Shown: one piece after another, positions 1 through 9,327 of the stretch
Layout: each line of letters starts with the position of its first letter
How positions within the stretch are numbered: the first letter of the stretch is position 1
Origin: CAVVSD01 sp963750895
Lineage (GTDB): Bacteria > Actinomycetota > Thermoleophilia > Solirubrobacterales > Solirubrobacteraceae
NCBI GenBank assembly: GCA_963750895.1
Contig: CAVVSD010000001.1
Coordinates: 496,001-560,000 of the forward strand
DNA: 64,000 nt
Direction of reading: 5' to 3'
Translations under genes and position numbers: made by a program
Notes under the pieces: model-generated
Database searches by the model: none
What the model saw: only the letters and a program-made list of their open reading frames with translations
What the model was told of the DNA's origin: nothing

Positions 1-1094
1 CGCATCCCCTCCAGCGCGAACGGCAGCGTCTCCGCCGTGATCGACATCTCCTGCTCGAGGATCCCGTGCGACGCGTCCTGCACGAGCTTCGCGCGCGGGA
101 AGCGCCGCTCGCCGTAGCGCTGCAGCGCCGCCTCGACGTCGTCGGCGCCGTCGAGCTCGTCCGCGAGCACGACGCCGTCCTCCAGCGCCATCGCAGCGCC
201 CTGGGTGAGGTGCGGGGCGCAGGCGTGGACCGCGTCGCCGCCCACGACGATGCGACCGGAGAACCACGGCAGCGGCAGCATGACCTCGTGGAGCGGGCTG
301 TAGACGACGTCGTCGCCCGGCTTGAGCCCGTCGCGGATGTCCCCGACGATGCCGCCGAACGGCTCGAGCCGCCCCCGCAGCGCCTCGACCGCCTCGTCGC
401 CCTCGACGCGCACGGCCTTGGGCTCGGGCGTGACGTTGAAGAGGTACATCGAGTCGTCCGACAGCGGGATGTAGCCCGCCTTCACGCCGACCGACTGGTA
501 GATCGCGCCGCGCGTGACCTCGGGCGGGCGAGGGATCGTGACGCGCCAGATGACGTAGCCCGTGTACGTCGAGCGCGCCCCCTCGCCGAAGAGCCGCTCG
601 CGCGTGGGGGAGCGGATGCCGTCGAAGCCGGCGACGAGGTCGTAGGTGCCCTCGCGCCCGTCGCTCAGCTCGACCTCGGCGACGTCGCCGTCGTTGCGCA
701 GCTCGGTGAACGTCGTCCCGTAGGAGATCCGCACCCCCGCGCGGTCGGCGGCGCCGAGCAGGATCTCGTGGAGCTGCCGGCGCGCGAGGCCGTTGTTGTG
801 CGGGATGCGCTCGTCGCCCAGGATCGTGTCGACGCCGACGACGAGGTTCCCGTCGGCGTCGTGGAAGTCCCAGCCGTCGAACTGGTAGCCGACGGCCAGC
901 ACCTCGTCGAGCACGCCGATCGCGTCGAGCGCACGCAGCGAGTTGCCCGGCTGGTTGATGCCGACGCCGTAGACCTCGGCGTCCGGCTTGAGCTCGACGA
1001 TCTCGACGTCGATGCCGCGCTGCGCGAGCGCCGTCGCGGCGCCCAGCCCACCGATCCCGCCGCCGATGACGAGTGCTCTCTCGACCGCCGCCAT
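1..1094 (-). CDS. FAD-dependent aromatic-ring monooxygenase, 3' end cut by window
   Basis: Reading leftward from the ATG at 1094, one frame stays open to the window edge, about 364 residues, so the C-terminus is missing. It starts with a Rossmann dinucleotide motif (GGGIGGLGAATAL near residues 10-22), has a DGIRSPTRE segment mid-protein, and a GGDAVHACAPHLTQGAAMAL motif near residue 290. That order is typical of class A flavoprotein hydroxylases (p-hydroxybenzoate/salicylate hydroxylase family), which use NAD(P)H and O2 to hydroxylate aromatic rings. Its start overlaps the stop of the upstream extradiol dioxygenase by one base (TGATG), so the two are co-translated. Inference: it supplies the catechol-type substrate for that dioxygenase. 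The exact substrate cannot be read from sequence. Confidence 0.85.
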   Translation of the reverse strand, partial: MAAVERALVIGGGIGGLGAATALAQRGIDVEIVELKPDAEVYGVGINQPGNSLRALDAIGVLDEVLAVGYQFDGWDFHDADGNLVVGVDTILGDERIPHNNGLARRQLHEILLGAADRAGVRISYGTTFTELRNDGDVAEVELSDGREGTYDLVAGFDGIRSPTRERLFGEGARSTYTGYVIWRVTIPRPPEVTRGAIYQSVGVKAGYIPLSDDSMYLFNVTPEPKAVRVEGDEAVEALRGRLEPFGGIVGDIRDGLKPGDDVVYSPLHEVMLPLPWFSGRIVVGGDAVHACAPHLTQGAAMALEDGVVLADELDGADDVEAALQRYGERRFPRAKLVQDASHGILEQEMSITAETLPFALEGM

Positions 1095-2080
1095 CAGTGG
1101 ACGCTCGACGCGGCCCAGGGGTTCAGGTCGCCGCGGTCCGTCTCCAGCGGCGGCGCGGCCTCGAGCATGGACTCGGGCATCGCGACGTTGCGGTAGAAGA
1201 CGTTCGAGCCCTGCGACGGCGTCCAGCGCAGGGTCTCCCAGTCGGGCATGTAGAGGCGGTAGCCGCCCGTGTTGACCTCGATGCGCACGCCGCCGGGCTC
1301 GCGCGCGTAGAGGTAGTCCTGCTCGCCCATCCCGTGGCGGCCGGGACCGAACTCGATCGGGATGCCCGAGCCGAGGAGGATGTCCGCCGCGCGCAGGAGC
1401 TCGTCGCGCGAGTCGACCCAGTAGGAGACGTGGTGCAGCCGCCCGGGGACGCCGGCCTGCTCGATGATGAGCCCGAGGTCGTGGGACTTCTCGCAGTTCG
1501 TGACCATCGCGAACACCGGGACCTCGGCGTCGTCGAGGACCGTGTACTCCGTGAACCGGTAGCCGAGGACGTCGCGGTACCAGCCGGCGTCGTCCAGCGG
1601 GTTCGTCGTCATGACCGTCACGTGGTCGATCTGGCGCGGGGCGATCCCGCGCGGGACGTACGCCTGCGGGCGGTTCGGATAGGACGAGGCCATCTCCGGC
1701 GGCGCCTGCCAGCGCTCGACCTCGTAGAAGAGCTCGTGGACCTGGCCACCGGGGCCGCGGTACTGGTACGCGGGGCCGTGGCCGACGGAGTCGTCCTTCC
1801 AGCCGATCCCGGCGCCGGCCTCCTCCACCTGCGCGATGGCGCGCTCGAGGTGCTGCGGGCTGAGCATGCGCCAGCCGATGTGGACGAGGCCGGGCTCGTC
1901 GGACTCGGTCAGCTTGAGGCTGTGGTGATCCCACTCGCCCCAGGCGCGTAGATAGACGGACCCGCCCTCGCGGCCGGATTCCTCCAGGCCGAGGACGTCG
2001 CGGTAGAAGCGCAGGGACTCCTCGGGCTTCGGGCTGAGCACCTCGACGTGTGCGAGGTGGGCGATGAGCCGGTTGGGCAC
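1094..2080 (-). CDS. type I extradiol dioxygenase (catechol 2,3-dioxygenase-like)
   Basis: About 328 residues made of two vicinal-oxygen-chelate modules, the usual size of type I extradiol dioxygenases that open catechols next to the diol using Fe(II). The C-terminal module carries the expected metal ligands: His in RQIDHVTVMT (about residue 150), His in GRLHHVSYW (about 210) and Glu in GVRIEVNTGGY (about 270). I chose GTG at 2080 because GAGGAGAG lies at the right spacing before it; a TTG 18 bp upstream would put the start inside that ribosome site. It is first in a leftward operon with the FAD monooxygenase and diverges from the FAH-family hydrolase across a palindromic operator. The operon order hydroxylase, ring-cleavage and hydrolase suggests a meta-cleavage pathway. 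Confidence 0.88.
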   Translation of the reverse strand: MPNRLIAHLAHVEVLSPKPEESLRFYRDVLGLEESGREGGSVYLRAWGEWDHHSLKLTESDEPGLVHIGWRMLSPQHLERAIAQVEEAGAGIGWKDDSVGHGPAYQYRGPGGQVHELFYEVERWQAPPEMASSYPNRPQAYVPRGIAPRQIDHVTVMTTNPLDDAGWYRDVLGYRFTEYTVLDDAEVPVFAMVTNCEKSHDLGLIIEQAGVPGRLHHVSYWVDSRDELLRAADILLGSGIPIEFGPGRHGMGEQDYLYAREPGGVRIEVNTGGYRLYMPDWETLRWTPSQGSNVFYRNVAMPESMLEAAPPLETDRGDLNPWAASSVH

Positions 2081-2111
2081 GGCGTTCTCTCCTCTCAAGG
2101 ACTGTGCCGAC

Positions 2112-2137
2112 TGTATCCACTTGGCAAAGTGCCGTCA
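2112..2137. promoter_or_regulatory. shared operator, copy 1
   Basis: The gap between the dioxygenase (leftward) and hydrolase (rightward) holds TGTATCCACTTGGCAAAGTG, an inverted repeat with CACTT/AAGTG arms and a 4-base centre. A near copy occurs at 8437-8459 in the other divergent gap of the same catabolic region, with 21 of 27 aligned bases identical. Position and symmetry fit a dimeric repressor or activator site. The regulator is not in the window. Confidence 0.7.
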
Positions 2138-2156
2138 ACGCTTTAGGGTCCGGTCC

Positions 2157-3127
2157 ATGACCTGGTTCGCTCTCGGGACCTTCGACGGCGGGCAGGGGCC
2201 CTTCGCGGGGCTCGTGCTCGGCGACGACGCCGTCCACCCGCTCGCCGCGGGCACGACCGTCCGTGGGCTGGTCGACCGCTGGGACGAGGAGCTGCCGCGC
2301 CTGCAGGGTCTCGCCGACCGCCTGGCCGGCGCCGACGTGCCGTACCGCCTCGCCGAGCTGCGCGCGCTGCCGCCCGTCTCGCCCGTGGGTCAGGTCTTCC
2401 AGGCCGGGGCGAACTACCGCACCCACGTCCTCGAGCTCCTCGAGGGCGCCGAGCGCCGCGGTGACGCGTCCGACGGCTGGAGCCCGGCCGAGCGCGAGGA
2501 GGCGCGGCGGGCACTGGACGAGCGCGCGGCCGGCGGCGCCCCGTTCGTCTTCACCGGCAGCGCGCACGCGATCGTGGGCGCGGGCGACGACGTCGTCCTG
2601 CCCGTCGACAGCACGCAGCCCGACTGGGAGCTCGAGCTCGCCGCCGTCATCGGGCGGGCCGGGCGGCGGGTGCCGGCCGAGCGCGCGCTCGACCACATCG
2701 CGGGCTACACGATCTGCAACGACGTCACGGCGCGCGACGCGCTGCGCCGGCCGGACATCCCCGGCGGCTTCGACTGGCTCGCGGCCAAGAACTCGCCGAC
2801 GTTCCTGCCCACCGGGCCGCTGCTCGTCCCCGCGGCGCACGCGGGCGATCCGATGGACATGCGCATCGAGCTGTCGGTGAACGGCCGGGTCATGCAGGAC
2901 GAGACGACCGCGGACATGATGTTCGGCGTCGCGCGGCTCGTGGAGCAGTCTCGACGATCGCCGAGCTGCGGCCCGGCGACCTCCTGCTCACAGGCTCGCC
3001 GGCGGGCAACGGCGCCAGCCACGGCGTGTTCCTGCAGCCGGGCGACGTGATGGAGGGGACGATCACCGGGCTGGGCACGCAGCGCAACCGCTGCGTCGCC
3101 GAGCAGCCCGCCGTCGTGCCCGCGTAG
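2157..3127 (+). CDS. fumarylacetoacetate hydrolase family protein (frame-interrupted)
   Basis: FAH-fold proteins hydrolyse or hydrate acylpyruvate-type products of aromatic ring cleavage using a divalent metal. The start is ATG 2157; the frame reads well to about 2945 (family signatures WELELAAVIG and AGYTICNDVTARD). It then continues in another frame as VSTIAELRPGDLLLTGSPAG through GDVMEGTITGLG to a TAG at 3125. One base is missing or two are extra near 2945-2950. Joined, the product is about 323 residues, normal for the family, with no stop inside either part, so I favour a sequencing indel over a pseudogene. It is divergent from the ring-cleavage dioxygenase and shares its operator region. 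Confidence 0.75.
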
Positions 3128-3211
3128 GGCCCGCGCCGCTTGGCGCCCCATACCCCTCGTGACAAAGGCTACGATCGACGCTCGGGTCGTCGTCGCGAGG
3201 AGAGGTGCACG

Positions 3212-4592
3212 GTGGATACCACCAGGGTGTACGAGTTCCCCATCCGCGAGCACTGGCGCCAGCCGCGAGCACTCCTGGGCGCCGGGCGCCGCCGAACTCG
3301 CCGGGCCGGAGGCCGGCGACGATGGGCCTGAAGCACGTGCTGTTCGTCACCTCGGGGCTGCGCGGGACGGGCATCGTCGACGAGGTCCGGGGCTGCTTCG
3401 AGGACGTCGGGCGTCGCGGTGACGGTCTACGACGGGGTCGAGTCCAACCCGAAGGACTACAACGTCATGGACGCCTACCAGGCGTTCGCCGAGGCGCGAG
3501 TGCGACGGCTTCGTCTCGCTCGGCGGCGGCAGCTCGCACGACACCGCCAAGGGCGCGCGCATCGTCGCCGCGCACGACGGGCGCAACGTCAACGACTTCG
3601 CCGGGCCTCAACGTGTCCGAGCGCCTCGACAACCCGCCGCAGATCGCGATCAACACGACGGTCGGGACCGGCTCGGAGACGACGCCGGCCTACGTCATCA
3701 CCGACACGACGTCCGACAACGCGCCCTACAAGTGGGTCGGGTTCGACAAGGCGTGCACGACGACGCTGGCGATCAACGACCCGGTGCTCATGCTCACGCA
3801 GCCGGCCGAGTACGTCGCCTACACGGGCTTCGACACGATGGCCCACGCGTCGGAGTGCTACGTGAACCGCGTCCAGATGCACTCGGCGACGCCGCAGTCG
3901 CTGAAGGCGGTGGAGCTCGTCGAGGACAACCTGCGCCAGGCGTACGCCAACCCGCGCGACATCGACGCGATGACGAACATGATGTGGGCGCAGTACATGG
4001 CCGCGCAGGCGTTCTCGTCGGGGCTGCTCGGGATCATCCACTCGCTCTCGCACGCGGTGTGCGCGTGGTACGACATCCACCACGGCCTGAACAACGGCGT
4101 CGGCATCGCCCGCGTGTGGACCTACAACCTCCCCGCGTGCCCGGACCGGTTCGCCGACATCGGCGACGCGATGCACGCGACGAAGCCCGGCATGTCCCGG
4201 GTGGAGAAGGGCGACGCCGCGATCGAGGCCGTCATCCGCCTCGCGCGCGACTGCGGGATCCCGGAGAACTGGTCGACGGCGCAGGAGTACCCCAAGACGC
4301 GCATCGGCAAGGGCTGGTACGAGAGCCGGCCGGCGACGATCGAGCCCGACGATGGGGAGCTCGAGAAGATGGCCGCGCACATGCTCGCCGACATCTGCAC
4401 GCCGGCGAACCCGCGGCCAGGTCACGCTGGAGACCTGCAAGGAGATCCTGCGCGACTGCGCGTTCGACAGCGATGGACAGCAAGGTCGGCGCGCCGATGG
4501 ACGGGCGGCCGAACCACGGGGGCGCCGGCGCCACGCTGCCGCGGCTCGGGATGGCGGAGATGAACACGGGCGCGGTCGTCGTGGAAGCCTGA
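3212..4592 (+). CDS. iron-containing alcohol dehydrogenase, NDMA-dependent methanol dehydrogenase-like (multiple frameshifts)
   Basis: GTG at 3212 follows AGGAGAGG at good spacing. The product resembles the nicotinoprotein methanol dehydrogenases of Amycolatopsis and Mycobacterium (Fe-ADH superfamily), recognisable by VESNPKDYNVMDA, LGGGSSHDTAKGARIV, TTVGTGSETTPAYVITDT and HKWVGFD-like PYKWVGFDKA. Metal ligands are visible as GFDTMAHASE, HSLSHAVCAW and DIHHGLNNG. The 5' 400 bases switch frame at least four times, and two more shifts occur near 4420 and 4480, each segment still coding well. That argues for sequencing error, though real decay cannot be excluded. The C-terminus is about 35 residues longer than I expect. 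The MoxR ATPase gene starts 6 bases after its stop, suggesting a functional unit. Confidence 0.75.
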
Positions 4593-4598
4593 GCCCGC

Positions 4599-5549
4599 GT
4601 GTTCGACGGCATCGAGGACGTCCAGGCTCGGCTGACCGAGCAGCGCTACGTCTGCGATCGCCGCCTCGCGACGGTCGTGTTCCTCGCGACGAGGATCGGC
4701 AAGCCGATCCTCGTCGAGGGGCCGGCCGGCGTCGGCAAGACGGAGCTCGCGAAGGCGGTGGCGGCCGCGGTCGACACCGAGCTGATCCGCCTGCAGTGCT
4801 ACGAGGGGCTCGACGAGGCGAAGGCGCTGTACGAGTGGGAGTACGGCAAGCAGCTGCTCTACACGCAGGTGCTGCGCGAGAAGATCGCCGAGCTGCTCGA
4901 TCCGGTCGCGAGCCTCCACGACGCCGCCGAGCTGCTCCGCGGGCAGGAGGACGTCTTCTTCTCCGAGAGCTTCCTCGTCGAGCGTCCGATCCTGCGCGCG
5001 CTGCGCGCCGCGCCGCCGACGGTCCTGCTCATCGACGAGATCGATCGCGCGGACGAGGAGTTCGAGGCGTTCCTGCTCGAGTTCCTGTCGGACTTCCAGG
5101 TCTCGATCCCCGAGATCGGGACGGTGCGGGCCGAGACGCCGCCGGTGGTCGTGCTCACGAGCAACCGGTCGCGTGAGCTCAGCGAGGCGCTCAAGCGCCG
5201 CTGCCTGCACCTGCAGCTCGACTACCCGAGCACCGAGGTGGAGCTGGAGATCGTGCGCCTGAAGGCGCCCGAGATCCGCGACGCGCTCGCCGCCGAGCTC
5301 GTCGACACCATCCAGCGGCTGCGGACGGCCGACCTGCGCAAGTCGCCGAGCATCGGCGAGACCCTGGACTGGGCCCAGGCGCTCGTGGTCCTAGGGGCGG
5401 AGTCGCTGGACCGCGAGCTCATCGACGCGACGCTCAGCGTGATCGTCAAGTACGACCGCGACGCCGCGAAGGCGCGCGAGGTGCTGCAGCTCAACGGCGG
5501 CACCGGGCACGATCACGCCCACGGACACGGGCACGACCACTCGCACTAG
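4599..5549 (+). CDS. MoxR-family AAA+ ATPase (CoxD-like)
   Basis: 316 residues starting at GTG 4599. Walker A is GPAGVGKTE (about residue 46), Walker B is LLIDEIDR (about 150), and sensor 1 is VVLTSNRSRELSEALKRRC. MoxR ATPases act with a VWA-domain partner as chaperones that help insert metals or cofactors or remodel enzyme complexes; CoxD/CoxE do this for CO dehydrogenase. The C-terminus ends in a histidine-rich tail (HDHAHGHGHDHSH) that could bind metal. The VWA partner gene starts at the next base after this stop, and the methanol-dehydrogenase-like gene lies immediately upstream, so this ATPase probably serves that iron enzyme or an enzyme outside the window. Confidence 0.92.
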   Translation: MFDGIEDVQARLTEQRYVCDRRLATVVFLATRIGKPILVEGPAGVGKTELAKAVAAAVDTELIRLQCYEGLDEAKALYEWEYGKQLLYTQVLREKIAELLDPVASLHDAAELLRGQEDVFFSESFLVERPILRALRAAPPTVLLIDEIDRADEEFEAFLLEFLSDFQVSIPEIGTVRAETPPVVVLTSNRSRELSEALKRRCLHLQLDYPSTEVELEIVRLKAPEIRDALAAELVDTIQRLRTADLRKSPSIGETLDWAQALVVLGAESLDRELIDATLSVIVKYDRDAAKAREVLQLNGGTGHDHAHGHGHDHSH

Positions 5550-7104
5550 GTGGACCGGATCGTCACCGACTTCATCGGCGTCCTGCGGCGCCACGACGTC
5601 CGCGTGTCGCCGGCGGAGGGTCTCGACGCGCTGCACGCGTTGCGCCACGTCGGCATCGGCGAGCGGGCGGTCGTGCGCGACACGCTGCGCACGACGCTCA
5701 TCAAGTCCTCCGAGGACGTCGAGACCTACGACCGGCTCTTCGACCTCTTCTTCGGGCTGCGACCGGAGCCGCCGCCGGCGGCGGCGGTGCACCCGCACGT
5801 CCACGAGAGCGGGAGCGCACCCACGGAGCTGCGGCTGGGGGAGGACCTCGAGGGCGAGCCGCCCGAGCAGGACCGCAGCCACGCCGACGAGGACACGCAG
5901 GCCGTCGACCTGCGCCGCTTCCTGCCCGAGGACCAGCTGCGCCCCTCGCACGACGTCCACGGCGAGACCGAGCGGCTGCGGCTCTCGGTCTTCGGCCAGA
6001 ACCTCGTGCTCCAGCGCAACCCCGACGCGCTGCAGGACGCGCTCTCGCGCGTGACCCACCAGCTGCGCGTGCAGCGCGCACGCTCGTTCAACCCCGGCGG
6101 CATCGCGTCGGAGACCGGCGCGGAGGAGCTGCCCATCGACCTCCCGGCGCCGGCGCTCGCGGAGCTCGTCGACGACCTGCGCGAGCTCGGCGTCGACGAG
6201 GAGCTCCTGCAGGCCGTCACGGCGCAGGCCGACGACATCCTGCGCGCGATGCCCGAGCTGCTCGAGGCGCTGCTCGAGCGGCAACGCCGCCTGGCGCCCG
6301 ACACGGAGGCCGCCGAGGCGGCGAGCCGCCGGTCGCTGCGGCACGCTGCTGGACCTGCCGGCCGCCGAGCAGCGCGAGCTCGAGGCGGCGATCCGCCGCC
6401 TCGGCAGGTCGATCCGCGGGGCGCGCGGGCGCCGGCTCAAGCGCGACCGCACCGGCCGGATCAGCCTGCCGCACACGCTGCGGCGCAACCTCGCCTACGA
6501 GGGCGTGCCGTTCGACCCGGTGCTCAGGCGGCGGCGCGAGTCGCGGCCGCGCCTGGTCGTCCTGTGCGACGTGAGCCTCTCGACCCGCAACATCGCGCGC
6601 TTCTGGCTGCACCTCGTGTACGGGCTGCAGGACCTGTTCTCGAAGGTGCGGACCTTCGTGTTCGTCGCCGACCTCGTCGAGGTGACCGGGCTCTTCGAGG
6701 AGCAGGGGCTCGGGGGCGCGGTCGACCGGATCTTCTCCGGCTCGCTCATCGACGTCGACGAGAACAGCGACTTCGGCCGCGCGGCGACGGCGTTCAACGC
6801 CGGCTGGGCCGGCGCGGTGAACCACCGCACGACCGTCGTCGTGCTCGGCGACGGGCGCAACAACGGCAGGCCGCCGGGGGAGGACGCGCTGCACGAGATC
6901 GCGGGCCACGCCCGCGAGCTCGTGTGGATCACGCCCGAGCCGCGCTGGTCGTGGGCGCTCGGCGGGTGCGACATGCAGCGCTACGCGCGCGCGTGCGACC
7001 GCGTGGAGGTCGTGCGCAACGTCGCCGAGCTCGGCGCGGTCGCCGAGGCGCTCGTCAGGCCGGAACCGGCGCGGCCGACACGGCGATCGAGCGCACCTCG
7101 GTGA
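5550..7104 (+). CDS. VWA-domain protein, CoxE family (one frameshift)
   Basis: The partner of the MoxR ATPase. The GTG start at 5550 directly follows its stop codon. The first 265 residues contain an acidic, charged linker. Near 6340 the frame shifts by one base, after which the typical CoxE VWA domain follows: RPRLVVLCDVSLSTRNIARF (MIDAS-like DVSxS), VFVADLVEVTGLFEEQ, HRTTVVVLGDGRNN and a terminal tryptophan-rich ITPEPRWSWALGGCDMQRY. Joined length is about 517 residues. The stop (7102-7104) lies inside the 3' end of the convergent aldehyde dehydrogenase gene, giving a 50 bp tail-to-tail overlap. The coding signal is good on both sides of the shift, so I read it as one gene. Confidence 0.82.
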
Positions 7105-8434
7105 ACTCGAGCAGCCCCCAGGGCCCGAGCTCGCGCCCGTAGCCGCTGCGCTTCATCCCGCCGAACGGCAGCCGCGCGTCGGAGACGACGACGGCGTTCA
7201 CGAAGACCATCCCGGCGTCGATCCTGGCGGCGACCGCCCGGCCACGATCGTGGTCGGCGGTCCACACGGACGCGCCGAGCCCGTAGTCGGTGTCGTTGGC
7301 GAGTTCGACCGCGGCCGCCTCGTCGGGGACCCGGGCGATCGCCGCGACCGGCCCGAACGTCTCCTCGCGGAACACGCGCATCGAGCGATCGACGCCGGTC
7401 AGGACGATCGGGTCGACCCAGGAGCCCTCGCGGAACCCGCCGGTGTGCTGCCGGGCGCCTGCCGCGACCGACTCCTCGACCTGCGCGCGCAGCGCCTCGG
7501 CGAACCGTGGCTGCGCGAGCGGACCGATCTGCGTGGACGGGTCGGTGGGGTCGCCGACGCGCAGCGCGGCCGTCTTCTCGATCACCGCCTGCTCGAACGC
7601 GTCGGCGACCGGCTCGACGACGATGAGGCGCTTGGCGTTGATGCAGGCCTGGCCGGCGTTCGTGAACCGCGACGCGACCGCCCCGGCCGCGGCCTGCTCG
7701 ATGTCGGCGTCCTCGAGCACGACGAAGGGGTCCGAGCCGCCGAGCTCGAGGACCGAGGTCTTCAGCTCGCGCCCGGCGATCGCGGCGACGCTGGACCCGG
7801 CGCGCTCGGAGCCCGTGAGCGTCACGCCGCGCACGCGCGGGTCGGCCAGCATCTGCCCGACCGCGTCGACGTCGCTGAGCACCGTCTGGAACGTGCCCTC
7901 GGGGAAGCCCGCCTCGGCGAACAGCTCCGCGATGCGCAGCGCACAGCCCGGCACGTTGGGCGCGTGCTTGAGGAGCACGACGTTGCCGGCGACGAGCATC
8001 GCGGGCGCGAAGCGGAAGACCTGCACGTAGGGGAAGTTCCACGGCATGACCGCGACGATCGGGCCGAGCGGCACCTGCTCGACCCAGTTCTCGAGCTGGT
8101 CGCCGTCGATGCGGCGCGGCGCGAGCAGCTCCGCGGCCTGGTCGGCGTAGTACTCGCAGAACCAGGCGGACTTCTCGACCTCCCCGGCGGACTCGCCGAG
8201 GATCTTGCCCATCTCCGCCGTGGCCAGTGCGGCGAGCTCGTCCTTGTGGGTGCGCAGCGTGGAGGCGAGGCCGCGCACGAGGTCCGCGCGCTCGGCGAGC
8301 GGGCGCGCGCGCCAGGCGAGGAACGCGTCGTGGGCGCGGGCGACGGCCGTCTCGACCTGTGCCGGGGTTGCGGTGTCGTAGCGGCCGAGCTCGTCGCCGG
8401 TCGCGGGGTTCGTTGCGATGAGAGTCACCGGCAA
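7055..8434 (-). CDS. NAD(P)-dependent aldehyde dehydrogenase (succinate-semialdehyde dehydrogenase-like)
   Basis: 459 residues of the ALDH superfamily, which oxidise aldehydes to acids. Visible are the cofactor-side PWNFPYVQV, the glutamate general base in LELGGSDPFVVL and the catalytic cysteine in GQACINAKR; the terminal PFGGMKRSGYGRELG is also typical. Length and the NPATGDELG-like N-terminus fit the GabD/SSADH branch, but the substrate is unknown. The start is uncertain: TTG 8434 or GTG 8428, with no clear ribosome site, and the shared operator (copy 2) ends 3 bases upstream of the TTG, hinting at a very short leader. Context suggests oxidation of an aldehyde from the neighbouring ring-cleavage or alcohol oxidation steps. 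Confidence 0.88.
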   Translation of the reverse strand: MPVTLIATNPATGDELGRYDTATPAQVETAVARAHDAFLAWRARPLAERADLVRGLASTLRTHKDELAALATAEMGKILGESAGEVEKSAWFCEYYADQAAELLAPRRIDGDQLENWVEQVPLGPIVAVMPWNFPYVQVFRFAPAMLVAGNVVLLKHAPNVPGCALRIAELFAEAGFPEGTFQTVLSDVDAVGQMLADPRVRGVTLTGSERAGSSVAAIAGRELKTSVLELGGSDPFVVLEDADIEQAAAGAVASRFTNAGQACINAKRLIVVEPVADAFEQAVIEKTAALRVGDPTDPSTQIGPLAQPRFAEALRAQVEESVAAGARQHTGGFREGSWVDPIVLTGVDRSMRVFREETFGPVAAIARVPDEAAAVELANDTDYGLGASVWTADHDRGRAVAARIDAGMVFVNAVVVSDARLPFGGMKRSGYGRELGPWGLLEFTEVRSIAVSAAPVPA

Positions 8435-8436
8435 TG

Positions 8437-8459
8437 TGTATCCACTTGGGCAAGTGGAC
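8437..8459. promoter_or_regulatory. shared operator, copy 2
   Basis: TGTATCCACTTGGGCAAGTG plus GAC forms a 16-base palindrome with CCACTTG/CAAGTGG arms around GG. It matches copy 1 at 2112 base for base over its first 13 positions and keeps the same CACTT-N4-AAGTG geometry. It sits between the divergent aldehyde dehydrogenase and isomerase-like genes, so one regulator could coordinate both divergent gene pairs. Confidence 0.75.
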
Positions 8460-8508
8460 GCAAGGCCTCGTCGTTAGTCTTCCGCCGTCCACGAGGGAGG
8501 AACCAGGC

Positions 8509-8826
8509 GTGCTGTTCTTCGTCCGCTTCGACATCACCCAGCCCGCGAACGTCACGAACGCGGATCTCATCGACACCTGGCGTCGCGAGGCGACCGCCGC
8601 GGTCGGCGCCATCGAAGCGGGGGCGATCAAGGGCATCTGGAAGATCGCCGGCGAGCGCTCGGTGCTCTGCGTCATCGAGGTCCCGTCGCCCGAGGAGCTC
8701 GACCGCGCGCTCGGCGGGCTGCCGATCGTGCGCGAGATGGGCCCGGCGGTGAAGACGACGGCCCACGCGGTCTACGAGTACACGACCTACGCCGAGGACC
8801 TCCACGCCGGCGTGCACGGCCCGTAG
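8509..8826 (+). CDS. muconolactone isomerase-like small protein
   Basis: 105 residues from GTG 8509, preceded by GGGAGG. It begins LFFVRFDITQP and has the ferredoxin-like layout and length of the muconolactone delta-isomerase/EthD-like group (about 90-110 residues), whose members isomerise lactones in ortho-cleavage of aromatics or act as accessory folds. It is divergent from the aldehyde dehydrogenase across operator copy 2 and is followed 2 bases later by the def gene. Family membership is judged by general pattern and size only; the catalytic role is not proven. Confidence 0.65.
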   Translation: MLFFVRFDITQPANVTNADLIDTWRREATAAVGAIEAGAIKGIWKIAGERSVLCVIEVPSPEELDRALGGLPIVREMGPAVKTTAHAVYEYTTYAEDLHAGVHGP

Positions 8827-8828
8827 TC

Positions 8829-9323
8829 GTGCCGGACGCCTGGATCCGGCAGTGGGGCGATCCGGCGCTGCGCCAGGTCGCCCTCCCGGTCACGGACGTC
8901 GACGACATCCTGCGCGCCCAGGTCGCGCGGATGCGCCGCAGCCTCGAGGACGCGGCGGGCGCTGGGCTCGCCGCGACGCAGGTCGGCCTCCAGCGGCGGC
9001 TGTTCGTCTTCCGCACGGATCCGGACCACGAGGTCGACGTCCTCGTGAACCCGCGGATCGTCGAGCGCTCCGGCGAACGCGCGACGTTCCACGAGGGCTG
9101 CCTGAGCTTCCACGCGGTCGTCGTCGCCGTCGAGCGACCGGCGGCCGTGCGCGTGGTCGGCGAGGACCTCGAGGGTCGTGCGCGCGAGCTGGACGTCGAG
9201 GGGTTCGCCGCATCGCTGCTGCAGCACGAGATCGATCACCTCGACGGCGTGCTGACGCTCGATCGCGCGACGCCCGAGGAGCGGCGGCGCGCGATCGCGG
9301 TGCTGCTGGCGCAGGCCGCCTGA
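8829..9323 (+). CDS. def: peptide deformylase
   Basis: 164 residues from GTG 8829. All three family motifs are present: GLAATQVG (about residue 45), EGCLSF (about 96) and QHEIDHLDG (about 137), giving the Cys-His-His metal site and catalytic Glu. The enzyme removes the formyl group from the N-terminal methionine of new proteins in the cytoplasm. The SF after EGCL is the usual ordering for actinobacterial type I/III variants. It follows the isomerase-like gene by 2 bases, so it may be expressed with the catabolic set. A second, housekeeping copy elsewhere in the genome is possible. Confidence 0.93.
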   Translation: MPDAWIRQWGDPALRQVALPVTDVDDILRAQVARMRRSLEDAAGAGLAATQVGLQRRLFVFRTDPDHEVDVLVNPRIVERSGERATFHEGCLSFHAVVVAVERPAAVRVVGEDLEGRARELDVEGFAASLLQHEIDHLDGVLTLDRATPEERRRAIAVLLAQAA

Positions 9324-9327
9324 CCGG

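Noticed and set aside
66..1196. Plus-strand 376-codon frame over the monooxygenase
   Set aside because: Arg/Val/Asp-rich antisense shadow; the minus strand encodes an intact flavoprotein hydroxylase with clear motifs.
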